Origin: Thalassobacillus cyri
GTDB taxonomy: Bacteria > Bacillota > Bacilli > Bacillales > Halobacillaceae
DNA: 50,412 bases
NCBI RefSeq assembly: GCF_900107755.1
Contig: NZ_FNQR01000027.1
Location: forward strand, 1 to 50,412
Direction: 5' to 3'
Shown here: positions 21,512 through 31,713 of the stretch, in pieces
Position numbering within the stretch: position 1 is the first letter of the stretch
How the letters are laid out: every line of letters begins with the position of its first letter
Position numbers and translations under genes: made by a program
Notes under the pieces: model-generated
What the model was told of the DNA's origin: nothing
Database searches by the model: none
What the model saw: only the letters and a program-made list of their open reading frames with translations

Positions 21512-21528
21512 TTTTAATAGAAAAACAG

Positions 21529-21554
21529 GTTTAGCTCAGACAGCGAAAGGGAAA
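21529..21554 (+). promoter_or_regulatory. Sigma-B-like promoter of ctc
   Basis: GTTTAG (21529-21534), 14 bases, GGGAAA (21549-21554), compared with the consensus GTTTAA-N12/14-GGGTAT. ctc is a classical sigma-B target in B. subtilis. Confidence 0.5.
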
Positions 21555-21598
21555 CATTACTAAATAGATGGTTTTTATTTCAATGGAGGGTGATTAAC

Positions 21599-22249
21599 TT
21601 GGGAATTCAATTAAAAGCAAATCAAAGAACAGATTTGAAACAATCAACGAGTAGGGAATTACGCCAGGAAGGCAATGTACCTGCCGTTGTATATGGTAAA
21701 GATAAGGAACCGATCACCGTGTCTGTCAATAGCATTGAACTATTAAAAACAGTACGTGATGAGGGAAGAAACGCAATTATTTCCCTTGATGTAGAAGGAA
21801 ATAAAACAGTAGATGTCATGTTACATGAATACCAGGTCGACCCGCTTAAGGACGAGCTAATTCATGCGGACTTCTATATTGTCGACATGGAACAGGAAAT
21901 GGACGTAGAAGTGCCAGTCCGTCTGGATGGAGAATCTGTTGGCTCCAAAGAAGGCGGTGTGTTGCAACAGCCGCTTTACCACCTGCAAGTACGTGCTAAG
22001 CCAAACAATATTCCAGAAGAGATTACAGTCGATGTATCTGAACTGGAAGTCGGAGACAGTATCATGGTCAGCGACTTGAAGCAAGGCCGTAATTACGAAA
22101 TCCTGGATGATGAAAATCAAACAATCGTTTCTGTCACTCCACCGGAAGAAATGCCGGAAGAACCAGAAACGGATGATGCAGATGCAGAACCTGAATTGGT
22201 TGGTGCCGAGAAGAGTGAAGAATCAGAGGAAGAAAACGATAAAGAGTAA
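21599..22249 (+). CDS. ctc: Ribosomal protein bL25 / general stress protein Ctc
   Basis: A 216-residue long-form L25 protein: an N-terminal 5S rRNA-binding L25 domain (about 1-90, with VPAVVYGKD) and a C-terminal TL5-type domain, ending in a very acidic tail rich in Glu and Asp. The TTG at 21599 is chosen because GGAGG lies nine bases upstream; an in-frame GTG at 21590 touches that site. The acidic tail is longer than I recall for B. subtilis. A terminator follows directly. Confidence 0.93.
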   Translation: MGIQLKANQRTDLKQSTSRELRQEGNVPAVVYGKDKEPITVSVNSIELLKTVRDEGRNAIISLDVEGNKTVDVMLHEYQVDPLKDELIHADFYIVDMEQEMDVEVPVRLDGESVGSKEGGVLQQPLYHLQVRAKPNNIPEEITVDVSELEVGDSIMVSDLKQGRNYEILDDENQTIVSVTPPEEMPEEPETDDADAEPELVGAEKSEESEEENDKE

Positions 22250-22265
22250 TTCTTTGAAAGTGTAC

Positions 22266-22299
22266 AGGGGGCGTGACATTGTGTTGCGCCCCTTTTATT
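22266..22299 (+). terminator. ctc terminator
   Basis: GGGGCG pairs with CGCCCC, then Ts. Confidence 0.8.
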
Positions 22300-22302
22300 T
22301 TA

Positions 22303-22382
22303 CTTTAAGATAAAGGATTAAAGTATAAGAAACACTTAGGTTTTCGCCATAAGGACTTGGCGATAAGCCAAGCTTTTCTAAT
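22303..22382 (+). repeat. Dispersed hairpin repeat, copy 2
   Basis: Same elements as copy 1: CTTTAAG, TAAAGGATTAAAGTATAAG, then CGCCATAAGGACTTGGCG (stem CGCCA/TGGCG) with GATAAGCCAAG and TTCTAAT. The rest of the ctc-pth gap (22383-22588) has two imperfect GC-rich hairpins (about 22422-22437 and 22479-22526), a TATAAT at about 22543, and no gene. Confidence 0.8.
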
Positions 22383-22588
22383 CGTCTGGACAATTAGGCT
22401 TGGAATGATAGTGAGTTTAATCAGGCTCGAGCGCCTGACCCTCCGAGTTCTTAAGTCTACCCTCATTGTGGCAAAAAGCGCCAAGATGAGGCTTCTCTAG
22501 ATCTTGTATGGGGTGAGCAAGGCGCTTGTGCTTTTAAATTTGCTATAATGCTAATATAAGTACTTATTTGTAAAAGGAAGTTGAAGAG

Positions 22589-23149
22589 ATGAAGTGTATA
22601 GTGGGTTTAGGGAACCCTGGTAAAAAATATGAAAAAACGAGACATAACATAGGCTTTATGGTCATCGATCATTTGGCTGCTAATAACCATTGGGAGCTGA
22701 AACAAGAAAAATTCAAAACCCTTTATACGATAGAACATATCAACGGGGAAAAGGTCTTGCTGTTAAAACCTCAAACGTATATGAATCTTTCCGGTGAAGC
22801 GGTCCGTGCATTTGCGGATTATTATGATTTTGATATTGGTGACTTTCTTGTCATTTATGATGATTTGGATTTGCCACCTGGTAAAATCCGCCTCCGTCAG
22901 AAAGGTGGACATGGAGGACATAATGGCATTCGTAATATCATCGACCATTTCCAGGATAAATCTTTCAAGCGGCTTCGTGTAGGTATCGGGCGCCCTGATG
23001 TGCCGATGTCGGTCATTGATTATGTGCTGGGTACTTTCGATAAAGAACAGCTCGATTCTGTGCAGGAAAGCATTGATAAAGCAGCTAAGGCATGTGAAGC
23101 GTGGTTTGAGCGCCCGTTTCAGGAAGTGATGAATGATTTCAATCAATAA
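22589..23149 (+). CDS. pth: Peptidyl-tRNA hydrolase
   Basis: Recycles tRNA from peptidyl-tRNA drop-off. It has 186 residues with GLGNPGKKYEKTRHNIGFM (catalytic His19, with Asn9), LLKPQTYMNLSG, DDLDLPPGKIRLR and GGHGGHNGIRNI, all intact. AAAGGAAG precedes the ATG. It is spoVC of B. subtilis, where mutants are sporulation-defective. It is followed by fin, which has its own sigma-F promoter. Confidence 0.97.
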   Translation: MKCIVGLGNPGKKYEKTRHNIGFMVIDHLAANNHWELKQEKFKTLYTIEHINGEKVLLLKPQTYMNLSGEAVRAFADYYDFDIGDFLVIYDDLDLPPGKIRLRQKGGHGGHNGIRNIIDHFQDKSFKRLRVGIGRPDVPMSVIDYVLGTFDKEQLDSVQESIDKAAKACEAWFERPFQEVMNDFNQ

Positions 23150-23219
23150 TCACCCGTTCCATTACTAAAAGTGAGAGATTGGTATGTCTTAAATCGGCTG
23201 GTCATAAACTGTATGAATC

Positions 23220-23249
23220 GTATAAATCAGACTAGAGACGGTCAAACTA
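23220..23249 (+). promoter_or_regulatory. Sigma-F promoter of fin
   Basis: GTATA, 15 bases, GGTCAAACTA. This is an exact match to the sigma-F consensus GYWTA-N15-GGNNANAHTR. Confidence 0.85.
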
Positions 23250-23280
23250 AGCACAATTGCTCTAAATAGGAGGTTGTGCG

Positions 23281-23511
23281 ATGTCGATCATATACGTTTG
23301 CCGTCATTGTAATAATACTGTGGGGAAATTAGAACAGGAAATAGCAGATGAGAATATGCTTGGTCTTGGAAAATTGACGGAACAGGAGCGAGAAGAAATG
23401 ATCGAGTTCCAACACAATGGAGACCTACGCATAAAAACGATTTGCGATGATTGCCAGGAGGCACTTGATCAAAATCCCCAATATCATGAATTAGACTTTT
23501 TCATTCAATAA
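23281..23511 (+). CDS. fin: Anti-sigma-F factor Fin
   Basis: A 76-residue zinc-binding protein (YabK). In B. subtilis it is made under sigma-F, inhibits sigma-F and so promotes the switch to sigma-G. The two CxxC pairs are visible (Cys7/Cys10 and Cys55/Cys58). TAGGAGG precedes the ATG. It has a perfect sigma-F promoter and lies just ahead of mfd. Together with csfB, the window carries both small zinc anti-sigma factors of the forespore switch. Confidence 0.93.
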   Translation: MSIIYVCRHCNNTVGKLEQEIADENMLGLGKLTEQEREEMIEFQHNGDLRIKTICDDCQEALDQNPQYHELDFFIQ

Positions 23512-23575
23512 ACCGCCGGGATTCAAAAACAAGGGTCATCGAACGGTGAGAACGATAATTGTGGAGGAATCGTTA

Positions 23576-26500
23576 ATGCAAGGATTAAAGAAATATTTGC
23601 ATGGCCAAGATGATATCCATTCCATAGCTTCCGGGTTTACTACCGGCATGCAAGAACAAATGGTATCAGGGTTATCGGGATCTGCCCGCAGTGCGCTCGT
23701 CTCCATTGTAAACGAGTCGTTGGAACGTCCTATTTTGCTTGTCACCCACCAATTGGTCCAGGCACAACAATTGTATGAAGATTTACAGGAGATAGCCGAG
23801 GCTGAGAAGGTCCATTTATATCCGGTCAACGAGCTCATCGCTTCGGAGATTGCCATTGCAAGTCCGGAGTTAAAGAGCCAGCGTATCGAATCATTGAATA
23901 ATTGGTTGAAACAAGGCTCAGGTATCTTGATTACACCTATAGCGGCATTAAAACGGATACTTCCCCCTAAGCCCTATTGGGAACGTTACCGTCTTCCCTT
24001 TAAAGTGGGGGAGGAAATAGATGTCGAGAATTATTTAACACGCTTAGTAGAAATGGGCTATGAACGCACGGGAATGGTAGCCTCCCCTGGTGAGTTCAGT
24101 ATTCGCGGGGGAATCATGGATGTTTATCCGCTGACTGCTGAATTTCCCTATCGGATCGAATTGTTCGACACCGAAGTAGATTCCATTCGTACCTTTGATT
24201 CCGAAAGCCAGCGTTCACAGGAAAAATTGGATCAGGTCACGATCGCTCCTGCTACGGAACTTTTAATAACTGAAGAAGATTTCACACGAGCCTCTCATCG
24301 CTTAGGAGAGGCCTTAAGTCATTCACTGAAAAAACTTACCAAATCGGAAGCTAAGTCTCGGCTGACGGAAGTAATCGAACATGATCTGGAACGACTTAAC
24401 CAGCAAGAGCGTTTTCAGGAAATGTATAAATATATAAACTTCTACTATGAAGAGCCCGCTAATTTACTAGATTATTTGCCAGAAGATGGCATTGTAGTAG
24501 TGGATGAAATGAGCAGAATCCAGGAGACTGCCCAGCGACTGGACCAGGAAGAGGCGGAATGGTATCAAAGTCTTTTAGAAGCCAATCAAATTGTACGGGA
24601 CCTCTCGATCTCTTATGATTGGCATGATGTATGGTCTAATATCAAACATCCAAGGTTATATTTGTCAGTTTTCTTGCGGCATATTCCTAACACACAACCG
24701 GAAAATGTCGTCAATATTTCCTGTCGTCAGATGCAGCAATTCCATGGTCAGATGAATCTATTGAAAAATGAAATGGAACGATGGGAAAAACAGAATTTTT
24801 CTGTATTAATCCTGGCACCTAATGACGAGAGAGCGGAAAAGGTACAATCTGTGCTTGATGACTATGGAATGGAAGCGGTCATCAGTAAACAGGATGTCAC
24901 CCTCCCCGTTACCAAACCGACGATTTTAACAGGCAATATCAGCAGCGGCTTTGAATTGCCGTTGCATAAGCTTGCTGTCATTACAGAAAATGAAATGTTC
25001 AAAAAGAAAACATCGAAACCGAAACGGAAACAAAAATTATCCAACGCTGAACGCATCAAAAATTACCAGGAACTAAAGGTCGGCGATTATGTCGTTCATG
25101 CTAACCATGGGATCGGAAAGTATCTTGGCGTCGAGACCCTGACGATGAACGGGGTGCATAAAGATTTTTTACTCGTCAAATATTCTGGTAACGATAAACT
25201 GTTTGTACCGATCGAGCAAATAGATTTGATTCAAAAATACGTCGGTTCTGAAGGCAAAGAACCTAAGGTCTATAAGCTTGGTGGCAGTGAATGGGGTAAA
25301 GTCAAGCGTAAAGTGCAATCCTCCGTCGAGGATATTGCCGATGATTTGATCAAGTTGTATGCCGAGCGGGAAGCTTCAAAGGGGCATGCCTTCCAGGAAG
25401 ATAGCGAAATGCAACGAGAATTCGAAGCATCGTTCCCGTATCAGGAAACACAAGATCAGTTGCAATGTATCGAAGAAATTAAAGAGGATATGGAGAAAAT
25501 CCGTCCGATGGACCGGCTTCTCTGCGGGGACGTCGGTTATGGGAAAACAGAAGTAGCTATCCGTGCTGCCTTTAAAGCTGTTGCGGAAGGAAAACAGGTG
25601 GCAATCCTTGTCCCCACCACTATCCTCGCACAACAGCATTATGAAACAATTCAGGAAAGATTTCAGGATTTCCCTATCAATATCGGTTTGTTAAGCCGTT
25701 TCCGTACAAAAAAACAACAAAAAGAAACAACCGAGCAAATGAAAAAAGGGTTAGTAGACGTGGTGATAGGGACCCACCGGCTGTTATCAAAAGATGCTCA
25801 ATTCAAGGAACTCGGGTTATTGATCGTTGATGAAGAACAGCGCTTTGGCGTTAAGCATAAAGAGAAAATCAAACAACTGAAAACCAATGTTGACGTGTTG
25901 ACGTTGACTGCGACACCGATTCCACGAACCTTGCATATGTCGATGCTGGGGGTCCGGGACTTGTCCGTCATTGAAACACCGCCAGAAAACCGGTTTCCGA
26001 TCCAGACCTATGTGCTCGAATACAATCCAGTATTCATGCGGGAAGCAATCGAGCGTGAAATGGCAAGGGGCGGACAAGTGTTTTTCCTTTTCAACCGCGT
26101 AGAAAATATCGAGCGGATGGCAGAAGAGATTTCGGCACTCGTACCGGAGGCAAGGGTTACTTCTGCGCACGGGCAGATGAACGAAACCACATTAGAAAAT
26201 GTCATGTTCTCCTTTTTAGAAGGAGAATTCGATGTCCTGGTCAGTACCACAATCATTGAAACCGGGGTGGATATCCCGAATGTCAATACATTGATTGTGT
26301 ATGACGCAGATAAGATGGGGCTGAGTCAATTGTATCAATTGAGAGGCCGTGTCGGTCGTTCTAACCGTGTCGCCTATGCTTATTTTACTTATCAACGAGA
26401 CAAAGTACTGACAGAGGTTGCAGAAAAACGACTGCAGGCAATCAAGGAATTCACAGAGCTGGGGTCCGGGTTTAAAATTGCTATGCGTGACCTCTCGATC

Positions 26501-27112
26501 CGGGGAGCGGGTAATCTGCTAGGTGCACAACAGCATGGGTTCATTGATTCGGTCGGTTTCGATATGTATTCTCAAATGCTGAAGGATGCTATCGAAGCTA
26601 AAAGACAGGGAAAAGAACCGGAAGAAATCCAGCCATTCCAGGTTGAACTCGATTTACAAATCGATGCTTATCTGCCTGATACGTATATTGCTGATGAAAA
26701 ACAAAAAATCGATATATATAAACAATTCCAGGCGATAGAAAGCGTGGAAGATATCCATGACTTAAGGGATGAAGTGATTGACCGCTTTGGAGACTATCCG
26801 GATGAGGTGGAGAATTTATTCCTTGTTTCTTCTATGAAGATGCATGCGAAACAAGCACGCATCGAAGCTGTGTCAGAAACAAAACGCAAAATTGAACTAG
26901 TGATGGAAGCAGAAGCCAGTCAGGAAATCGATGGGGCAAAATTATTCGACCTCGCTAATAGCTATGGCCGGATGGTCCAATTAGGGACAGAAGACCAAAA
27001 GCTGAAAGTCACTTTCCAATGGGATAAAAAGACATATGTGCGTCGCTACGAAGTGGTAGATGAATTCTTGCAAAGACTGCCTGCAATGAGACGAGAAGTT
27101 TCCACTGCTTGA
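23576..27112 (+). CDS. mfd: Transcription-repair coupling factor Mfd
   Basis: A 1178-residue translocase that removes stalled RNA polymerase and recruits UvrA. In order: a UvrB-like N-terminal region, the RNA-polymerase interaction domain ([17 protein letters not shown]), RecG-like helicase motifs including [22 protein letters not shown] and TATPIPRTL, and a C-terminal TRCF domain. The ATG at 23576 is chosen for TGGAGGA nearby, giving the usual length; an in-frame GTG at 23546 adds ten unrelated residues. Confidence 0.97.
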   Translation: MQGLKKYLHGQDDIHSIASGFTTGMQEQMVSGLSGSARSALVSIVNESLERPILLVTHQLVQAQQLYEDLQEIAEAEKVHLYPVNELIASEIAIASPELKSQRIESLNNWLKQGSGILITPIAALKRILPPKPYWERYRLPFKVGEEIDVENYLTRLVEMGYERTGMVASPGEFSIRGGIMDVYPLTAEFPYRIELFDTEVDSIRTFDSESQRSQEKLDQVTIAPATELLITEEDFTRASHRLGEALSHSLKKLTKSEAKSRLTEVIEHDLERLNQQERFQEMYKYINFYYEEPANLLDYLPEDGIVVVDEMSRIQETAQRLDQEEAEWYQSLLEANQIVRDLSISYDWHDVWSNIKHPRLYLSVFLRHIPNTQPENVVNISCRQMQQFHGQMNLLKNEMERWEKQNFSVLILAPNDERAEKVQSVLDDYGMEAVISKQDVTLPVTKPTILTGNISSGFELPLHKLAVITENEMFKKKTSKPKRKQKLSNAERIKNYQELKVGDYVVHANHGIGKYLGVETLTMNGVHKDFLLVKYSGNDKLFVPIEQIDLIQKYVGSEGKEPKVYKLGGSEWGKVKRKVQSSVEDIADDLIKLYAEREASKGHAFQEDSEMQREFEASFPYQETQDQLQCIEEIKEDMEKIRPMDRLLCGDVGYGKTEVAIRAAFKAVAEGKQVAILVPTTILAQQHYETIQERFQDFPINIGLLSRFRTKKQQKETTEQMKKGLVDVVIGTHRLLSKDAQFKELGLLIVDEEQRFGVKHKEKIKQLKTNVDVLTLTATPIPRTLHMSMLGVRDLSVIETPPENRFPIQTYVLEYNPVFMREAIEREMARGGQVFFLFNRVENIERMAEEISALVPEARVTSAHGQMNETTLENVMFSFLEGEFDVLVSTTIIETGVDIPNVNTLIVYDADKMGLSQLYQLRGRVGRSNRVAYAYFTYQRDKVLTEVAEKRLQAIKEFTELGSGFKIAMRDLSIRGAGNLLGAQQHGFIDSVGFDMYSQMLKDAIEAKRQGKEPEEIQPFQVELDLQIDAYLPDTYIADEKQKIDIYKQFQAIESVEDIHDLRDEVIDRFGDYPDEVENLFLVSSMKMHAKQARIEAVSETKRKIELVMEAEASQEIDGAKLFDLANSYGRMVQLGTEDQKLKVTFQWDKKTYVRRYEVVDEFLQRLPAMRREVSTA

Positions 27113-27124
27113 TACAATAATAAT

Positions 27125-27157
27125 GGGGAGAAGGGCTGTGGCTCTTCTCCTTTTTTA
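27125..27157 (+). terminator. mfd terminator
   Basis: GGAGAAG pairs with CTTCTCC, then six Ts. Confidence 0.85.
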
Positions 27158-27199
27158 TGATTTCGCGCCTATTTATTGCTATAAATCCATTGTTTAGGT

Positions 27200-27228
27200 G
27201 AATAGGTTTTTATTGTTGATTCATACTA
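27200..27228 (+). promoter_or_regulatory. Sigma-G promoter of spoVT
   Basis: GAATA, 17 bases, CATACTA. It fits the sigma-G pattern GHATR-N17/18-CATWHTA exactly; spoVT is a known sigma-G gene. Confidence 0.75.
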
Positions 27229-27309
27229 AAGTCATCAACTGTATTTTTGTTGTATCCTATCACCAGAAATATTAAGACTAATCATCAAGGAAAGTGAGGC
27301 TTCTCAGTT

Positions 27310-27846
27310 ATGAAAGCAACAGGAATTGTACGTCGCATTGATGACCTCGGAAGAGTGGTTATACCTAAAGAAATCCGTAGAACTCTGAGAATTCGTGAAG
27401 GAGATCCTTTGGAAATTTTCGTCGATCGAGAAGGTGAGGTCATACTTAAAAAATATTCACCAATCAGTGAACTCGGAGATTTCGCGAAGGAATATGCGGA
27501 TGCCTTATTTGACTCGCTAGGCCAGCCGGTTCTGATTTGCGATCGGGATGAATTTATTGCGGTAGCAGGAGGATCTAAAAAGGATTATTTGAACAAACAT
27601 ATCGGTCAAAAGATTGAACAAGCCATTGATAATCGTACAGTAGTTACAGAAAAAAACTCCAGCCAGGTAGAATTAGTACAGGGGCGTGAAGAAGAGCTGG
27701 CGTCGTATGTCGTAGGTCCGATCATTGCTCAAGGAGATCCAATCGGTTGTGTGGTCATTTATTCTAAAGAAGGGCCGGCATTAGGAGATGTGGAAGCGAA
27801 GTCTGTAGAGACAGCTGCAAGCTTTCTCGCTCGTCAAATGGAATAA
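27310..27846 (+). CDS. spoVT: Stage V sporulation regulator SpoVT
   Basis: A 178-residue transcription factor for sigma-G genes. The N-terminal swapped-hairpin domain is AbrB-like (MKATGIVRRIDDLGRVVIP then EIRRTLRI) and the C-terminal part (about 57-178) is a GAF domain. It is thus a paralogue of AbrB, encoded at 8016. Upstream sequence has a sigma-G promoter and a leader of about 75 bases. AAGTGAGG lies before the ATG. Confidence 0.96.
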   Translation: MKATGIVRRIDDLGRVVIPKEIRRTLRIREGDPLEIFVDREGEVILKKYSPISELGDFAKEYADALFDSLGQPVLICDRDEFIAVAGGSKKDYLNKHIGQKIEQAIDNRTVVTEKNSSQVELVQGREEELASYVVGPIIAQGDPIGCVVIYSKEGPALGDVEAKSVETAASFLARQME

Positions 27847-27879
27847 CAGTACGCGAATTTATTCTATACGTGTTGGGAA

Positions 27880-27917
27880 GAGCTGTATGACCATAATGGC
27901 GTCATACGGCTTTTTTA
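27880..27917 (+). terminator. spoVT terminator
   Basis: GCTGTATGAC pairs with GTCATACGGC, then Ts. Confidence 0.85.
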
Positions 27918-28011
27918 AATAGTCCTTTCTTACTTACAGCCTCTTACATGTGAAGCAGGGAATACTCCTGTGCTATAATAAATGGAAGTTATTATGGAAA
28001 GGCGTTCCAAT

Positions 28012-29604
28012 ATGAATGACAATATGGAAACCAGACAATTCTTTAAGGGTGCATTCATCCTTACATTGGCAGGACTATTCAGTAAAATATTAAGTGCAGG
28101 CTACCGGATCCCACTTCAAAATATTACAGGGGATCTGGGCTTTTATATTTATCAGCAGGTTTATCCTTTCCTTGGAATTGCAATCATGCTTTCATTATAC
28201 GGCTTTCCGGTGGCAGTATCTAAAATGGTGGCAGATTTCAGAGACCAACAACGAGAGCTGGCTTTACGCTCTTTTTTTATACCGGTATTTGGCATTATAT
28301 TTCTGTTTAGCTTATTGTTATTTTTATTATTATTTACTCAAGCTGGCAGGATAGCAGGATTAATGGGAGACAAAGCCTTATATGTTCCAATAAGAGCAAG
28401 TGCCTATGTGTTCCTGGTTTTGCCGTTCACATCATTGTTTAGAGGAATATTTCAAGGAACGGGCGATATGAAGCCCACTGCTGTATCACAAGTTCTGGAA
28501 CAGATGGTGCGCGTGAGTATTATCATCATAGTAGCTGTTTTATTGCTTCAACATTCTGATTTCTACGCCATCGGTACAGGGGCGGCTATCGCGTCAATTT
28601 TTGGTGCGGGGATTGCTGCTATCTATCTGGGTACAGCTTTGACAAAGCGGCAATTATGGAGCCGTAACGTACATAGAGAACTCCCTTACAGTTATTTTTT
28701 CAAAACGGTTTTCTTATACGGTTTATTCATTAGTGTGAATTATATGTTTTTGCTGCTTGTTCAACTGGCTGATGCTTTTACCTTGGTTCCTGCGCTAGAA
28801 AGCTATGGAGTTACTTCACATGACGCAAAAGTGATGAAAGGGATATTTGACCGAGGCCAGCCACTGATTCAGCTCGGCATTGTGCTGGGATCGTCACTTG
28901 CTCTGGCTCTAATTCCAACTATTACTAAACAGCGTCTTGAGCAGCAGCCGGATAAATTTCATAATCATTTACATTCAGCGTTGAAGATAAGTTTATTTTT
29001 AGCAGCTGGAGCTACAGTGGGATTAATCATGATTTTTCCTTATGTAAATGAACTTCTTTACCAAAACAATCATGGGGAAACTTATTTAAGAATATTGATG
29101 GTGGTTATCCTGTTCAGTTCGATAGCGATTACCACATCCTCTGTTCTTCAGGGAGTGGATGCTGTCTATCAGACAGCAGGAGTCATACTGGCTGGAGCTG
29201 CAGTAAAGTGGGGCGGCAATGTGCTGCTCGTGCCTTTATTCGGTTTGTATGGTGCTGCCTGGGCCTCGGTCAGTGGAGCGTTTGTAGTACTGGCTTGGAA
29301 TTTATGGCTGATGCGTCGCAGGTTTAGGCCGTCTGCCTGGCGCAAACTGCCATTTTTTAAACTCCTCTTAGCCCTGGGGGGAATGACAGCGTTTCTGGTT
29401 GGTATAAGTATGTTGGAAACCTATTGGCTGCCGATTGAATCACGAGGTATTTTATTACTGTTCACATTGACAGTGGCTGGCATTGGAGGGCTGGTTTATT
29501 TGATGATATTAATCAAAAGTGGGGCTTTTTCCAGGGAAGAATTGGGGCAAATACCATCTGGAGAGCTGCTGGATAAATGGTTTTCAAGGAGGAAGCACAA
29601 ATGA
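28012..29604 (+). CDS. yabM: MurJ/SpoVB-like polysaccharide (lipid II) flippase YabM
   Basis: A 530-residue integral membrane protein of the MVF/MATE-like flippase superfamily (SpoVB/YabM branch), with about 14 hydrophobic segments. The family start GAFILTLAGLFSKILSAGYRIP is intact, with an internal motif FRGIFQGTGDMKPTA. The role is probably export of a lipid-linked cell-wall precursor; the exact lipid is unknown. The ATG at 28012 is chosen because AAAGGCG lies upstream; in-frame ATGs at 27982 and 27994 are possible. The stop overlaps the mazG ATG (ATGA). Confidence 0.88.
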   Translation: MNDNMETRQFFKGAFILTLAGLFSKILSAGYRIPLQNITGDLGFYIYQQVYPFLGIAIMLSLYGFPVAVSKMVADFRDQQRELALRSFFIPVFGIIFLFSLLLFLLLFTQAGRIAGLMGDKALYVPIRASAYVFLVLPFTSLFRGIFQGTGDMKPTAVSQVLEQMVRVSIIIIVAVLLLQHSDFYAIGTGAAIASIFGAGIAAIYLGTALTKRQLWSRNVHRELPYSYFFKTVFLYGLFISVNYMFLLLVQLADAFTLVPALESYGVTSHDAKVMKGIFDRGQPLIQLGIVLGSSLALALIPTITKQRLEQQPDKFHNHLHSALKISLFLAAGATVGLIMIFPYVNELLYQNNHGETYLRILMVVILFSSIAITTSSVLQGVDAVYQTAGVILAGAAVKWGGNVLLVPLFGLYGAAWASVSGAFVVLAWNLWLMRRRFRPSAWRKLPFFKLLLALGGMTAFLVGISMLETYWLPIESRGILLLFTLTVAGIGGLVYLMILIKSGAFSREELGQIPSGELLDKWFSRRKHK

Positions 29605-31052
29605 ATACGATTGAAGTGATTGGGCTGGGAGCGGGAGATATCAATCAACTTCCCCTCGGAATTTACAGGAAATTGACTAATAAATCTCACTTTATCTATA
29701 TGAGGACACAACATCATCCAGTCGTTGAGGAGCTGAAGAAAGAAGGTATTCCATATCAATCCTTTGATGAAATATATGAAGCGCATGCTCAGTTCGAAGA
29801 GGTTTACCATCAAATCGTACAACAGTTAATGGAAGCTTCATCTGGGCAGTCAATCATCTATGCTGTGCCTGGTCACCCTATGCTTGCAGAACGGACCGTT
29901 CAATTGCTGCTTGAAAAAGAGGAACAGGGCGAGCTGAAAGTAGAAATTGCCGGAGGACAGAGCTACCTCGATGATCTGTATACAGCGCTCAGAATCGATC
30001 CTATCGAAGGGATGCAATTTATCAATGCAACCTCATTTGATCGATTCCAGCTGCAGTATCAAGGTCATATCATTTTTTCACAGGTATATGACGCTATGAT
30101 TGCTTCTGAAGTGAAGCTGGCTTTGTTAGAGGATTTGAAACCAGAACATCCCGTTACCATCGTAACAGCGGCAGGAAGTGAACAAGAGAAAATCGTTCCC
30201 GTAACCCTGGAAGAGCTGGACCGCTCTGTTGAGCTCGATAATCTGACAAGTGTGTACTTGGCTCCCGTGGCAAAAGAAGTTTTGAATCATCAATTTTCCC
30301 GACTGCGGGAAGTAATCAGGGAACTGCGCGGACCTGACGGATGTCCGTGGGATAAAAAGCAAACCCATGAATCATTACGCAAGTATTTGATTGAAGAAGC
30401 ATATGAATTCATTGACGCAGTCAATAATCTGGATGATGAATCAATGGTGGAAGAGCTTGGCGATGTACTATTACAAGTGATGCTTCACAGCCAAATTGGA
30501 GAAGATGAAGGATTTTTCACTGTCGATGACGTAATATTATCAATAACGGAAAAAATGATCCGCAGACATCCGCATGTTTTTGGGGATATATCGGTAAACT
30601 CTTCGGAAGAAGTGATCACGAATTGGGATGAAATAAAAAAGCAGGAGAAAGCTGTCCAGCCGGAATCTATGTTGGATCAAGTACCAGCCAGCTTCCCGGC
30701 CTTATTGCAGGCAGAGGATATCCAAAAGCGAGCAGCAAAGGTAGGGTTTGACTGGAAAGAAGCAGGGCCGGTATGGAGCAAAGTAGAAGAAGAGTGGCAG
30801 GAGTTCAAAGAGGCTCAGCAAGCAGCTGATGCAAGAGAAATGGAAAAAGAACTTGGGGATCTTTTGTTTTCTATCGCAAACCTTGCCCGCCACTATAAGA
30901 TCAATGCAGAAAGCGCTCTGCAAGGAACGAATGAAAAGTTTCGGGATCGCTTCCGTCATATGGAACAAAAAGCATGGGAACAAGGAGCAGCATTAGAAGA
31001 GTTGACGTTGGATGAGTTGGAAAAATGGTGGAATGAAGCAAAAAAACGATAA
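29601..31052 (+). CDS. mazG: YabN: tetrapyrrole-methylase-domain/MazG pyrophosphohydrolase fusion
   Basis: A 483-residue fusion. The N-terminal half (about 1-220) is a tetrapyrrole-methylase-fold domain (VIGLGAGDINQLPLGIY, VPGHPMLAERT). The C-terminal half has two MazG-type blocks: LRGPDGCPWDKKQTHESL with EEAYEFIDAV, and VEEEWQEFKEA with EKELGDLLF. MazG hydrolyses non-canonical NTPs. The start at 29601 follows AAGGAGG and overlaps the yabM stop. rqcP follows after 17 bases, so yabM-mazG-rqcP is one operon. Confidence 0.93.
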   Translation: MNTIEVIGLGAGDINQLPLGIYRKLTNKSHFIYMRTQHHPVVEELKKEGIPYQSFDEIYEAHAQFEEVYHQIVQQLMEASSGQSIIYAVPGHPMLAERTVQLLLEKEEQGELKVEIAGGQSYLDDLYTALRIDPIEGMQFINATSFDRFQLQYQGHIIFSQVYDAMIASEVKLALLEDLKPEHPVTIVTAAGSEQEKIVPVTLEELDRSVELDNLTSVYLAPVAKEVLNHQFSRLREVIRELRGPDGCPWDKKQTHESLRKYLIEEAYEFIDAVNNLDDESMVEELGDVLLQVMLHSQIGEDEGFFTVDDVILSITEKMIRRHPHVFGDISVNSSEEVITNWDEIKKQEKAVQPESMLDQVPASFPALLQAEDIQKRAAKVGFDWKEAGPVWSKVEEEWQEFKEAQQAADAREMEKELGDLLFSIANLARHYKINAESALQGTNEKFRDRFRHMEQKAWEQGAALEELTLDELEKWWNEAKKR

Positions 31053-31069
31053 AAAGGAGATTGTGCCTG

Positions 31070-31333
31070 ATGCGTTTAGATAAGTTTTTGAAGATTTCCC
31101 GTTTGATTAAGCGGCGAACGTTAGCTAAAGAAGTGGCCGACCAGGGACGGATCACCGTCAATGGCAACCAGGCGAAAGCTGCCACGAACATTCAGGTTGG
31201 AGACGAATTGGTAATTCAGTTCGGACAGAAAGTATTGACACTGGAGGTAAAGAATCTTCGGGAAAATGTGAAAAAAGACGAAGCGACCACCTTATATGAA
31301 ATCGTAAAAGAAGAAGCTGTACATCAGTCTTAG
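31070..31333 (+). CDS. rqcP: RqcP (YabO), S4-domain ribosome quality-control factor
   Basis: An 87-residue S4 RNA-binding protein. In B. subtilis RqcP works with RqcH to add poly-Ala tails on stalled 50S complexes. The S4 motif MRLDKFLKISRLIKRRTLA and GRITVNGNQAK are intact. The ATG at 31070 follows AAAAGGAG; an in-frame upstream start at 31061 adds only three residues. A perfect palindromic terminator comes just after. Confidence 0.93.
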   Translation: MRLDKFLKISRLIKRRTLAKEVADQGRITVNGNQAKAATNIQVGDELVIQFGQKVLTLEVKNLRENVKKDEATTLYEIVKEEAVHQS

Positions 31334-31337
31334 TTTG

Positions 31338-31370
31338 TACCACCTCATATATATGAGGTGGTATTTTTGT
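31338..31370 (+). terminator. rqcP terminator
   Basis: Perfect palindrome TACCACCTCATAT/ATATGAGGTGGTA (31338-31363), then Ts. Confidence 0.9.
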
Positions 31371-31472
31371 ACTTTAATCTCTGTTAAATCTCCGAGTTGA
31401 TTTTACAGTAAAGCACCCTTTTGCTGAAGACTAAGTTTCGATATAGTTGGGGCCGTTACCATGAGAGGAATG

Positions 31473-31558
31473 GGATGGTCCGGGAAACGACTCGCTTTCC
31501 TGCAGGATCTCGCCTAGCCCCTTCTCCCACGGGAGTCTCGCCGTTTCCCTTCCCATCC
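31473..31558 (+). repeat. GC-richer bounded intergenic repeat, short copy
   Basis: Ends form imperfect inverted repeats: GGATGG, three bases, GGGAAAC on the left and GTTTCCCTTCCCATCC on the right. Inside are ACTCGCTTTCC and GGGAGTCTCGCC. The same landmarks recur, inverted, in the copy at 31714-31896. No coding capacity is supported. Confidence 0.7.
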
Positions 31559-31713
31559 AGCCAGTTTTATACTAAACGGACCCTTCAAAAGGAAAAAGAG
31601 TGTTAACTACTAAAATCTTCATTTCATAATTTATAAAGAGGTATATGGGGCTAAGGTTTCTTTCTACCATCATGGCGTTTACCACAAGTGGGATTTCGAG
31701 AACTTCCTATGGT

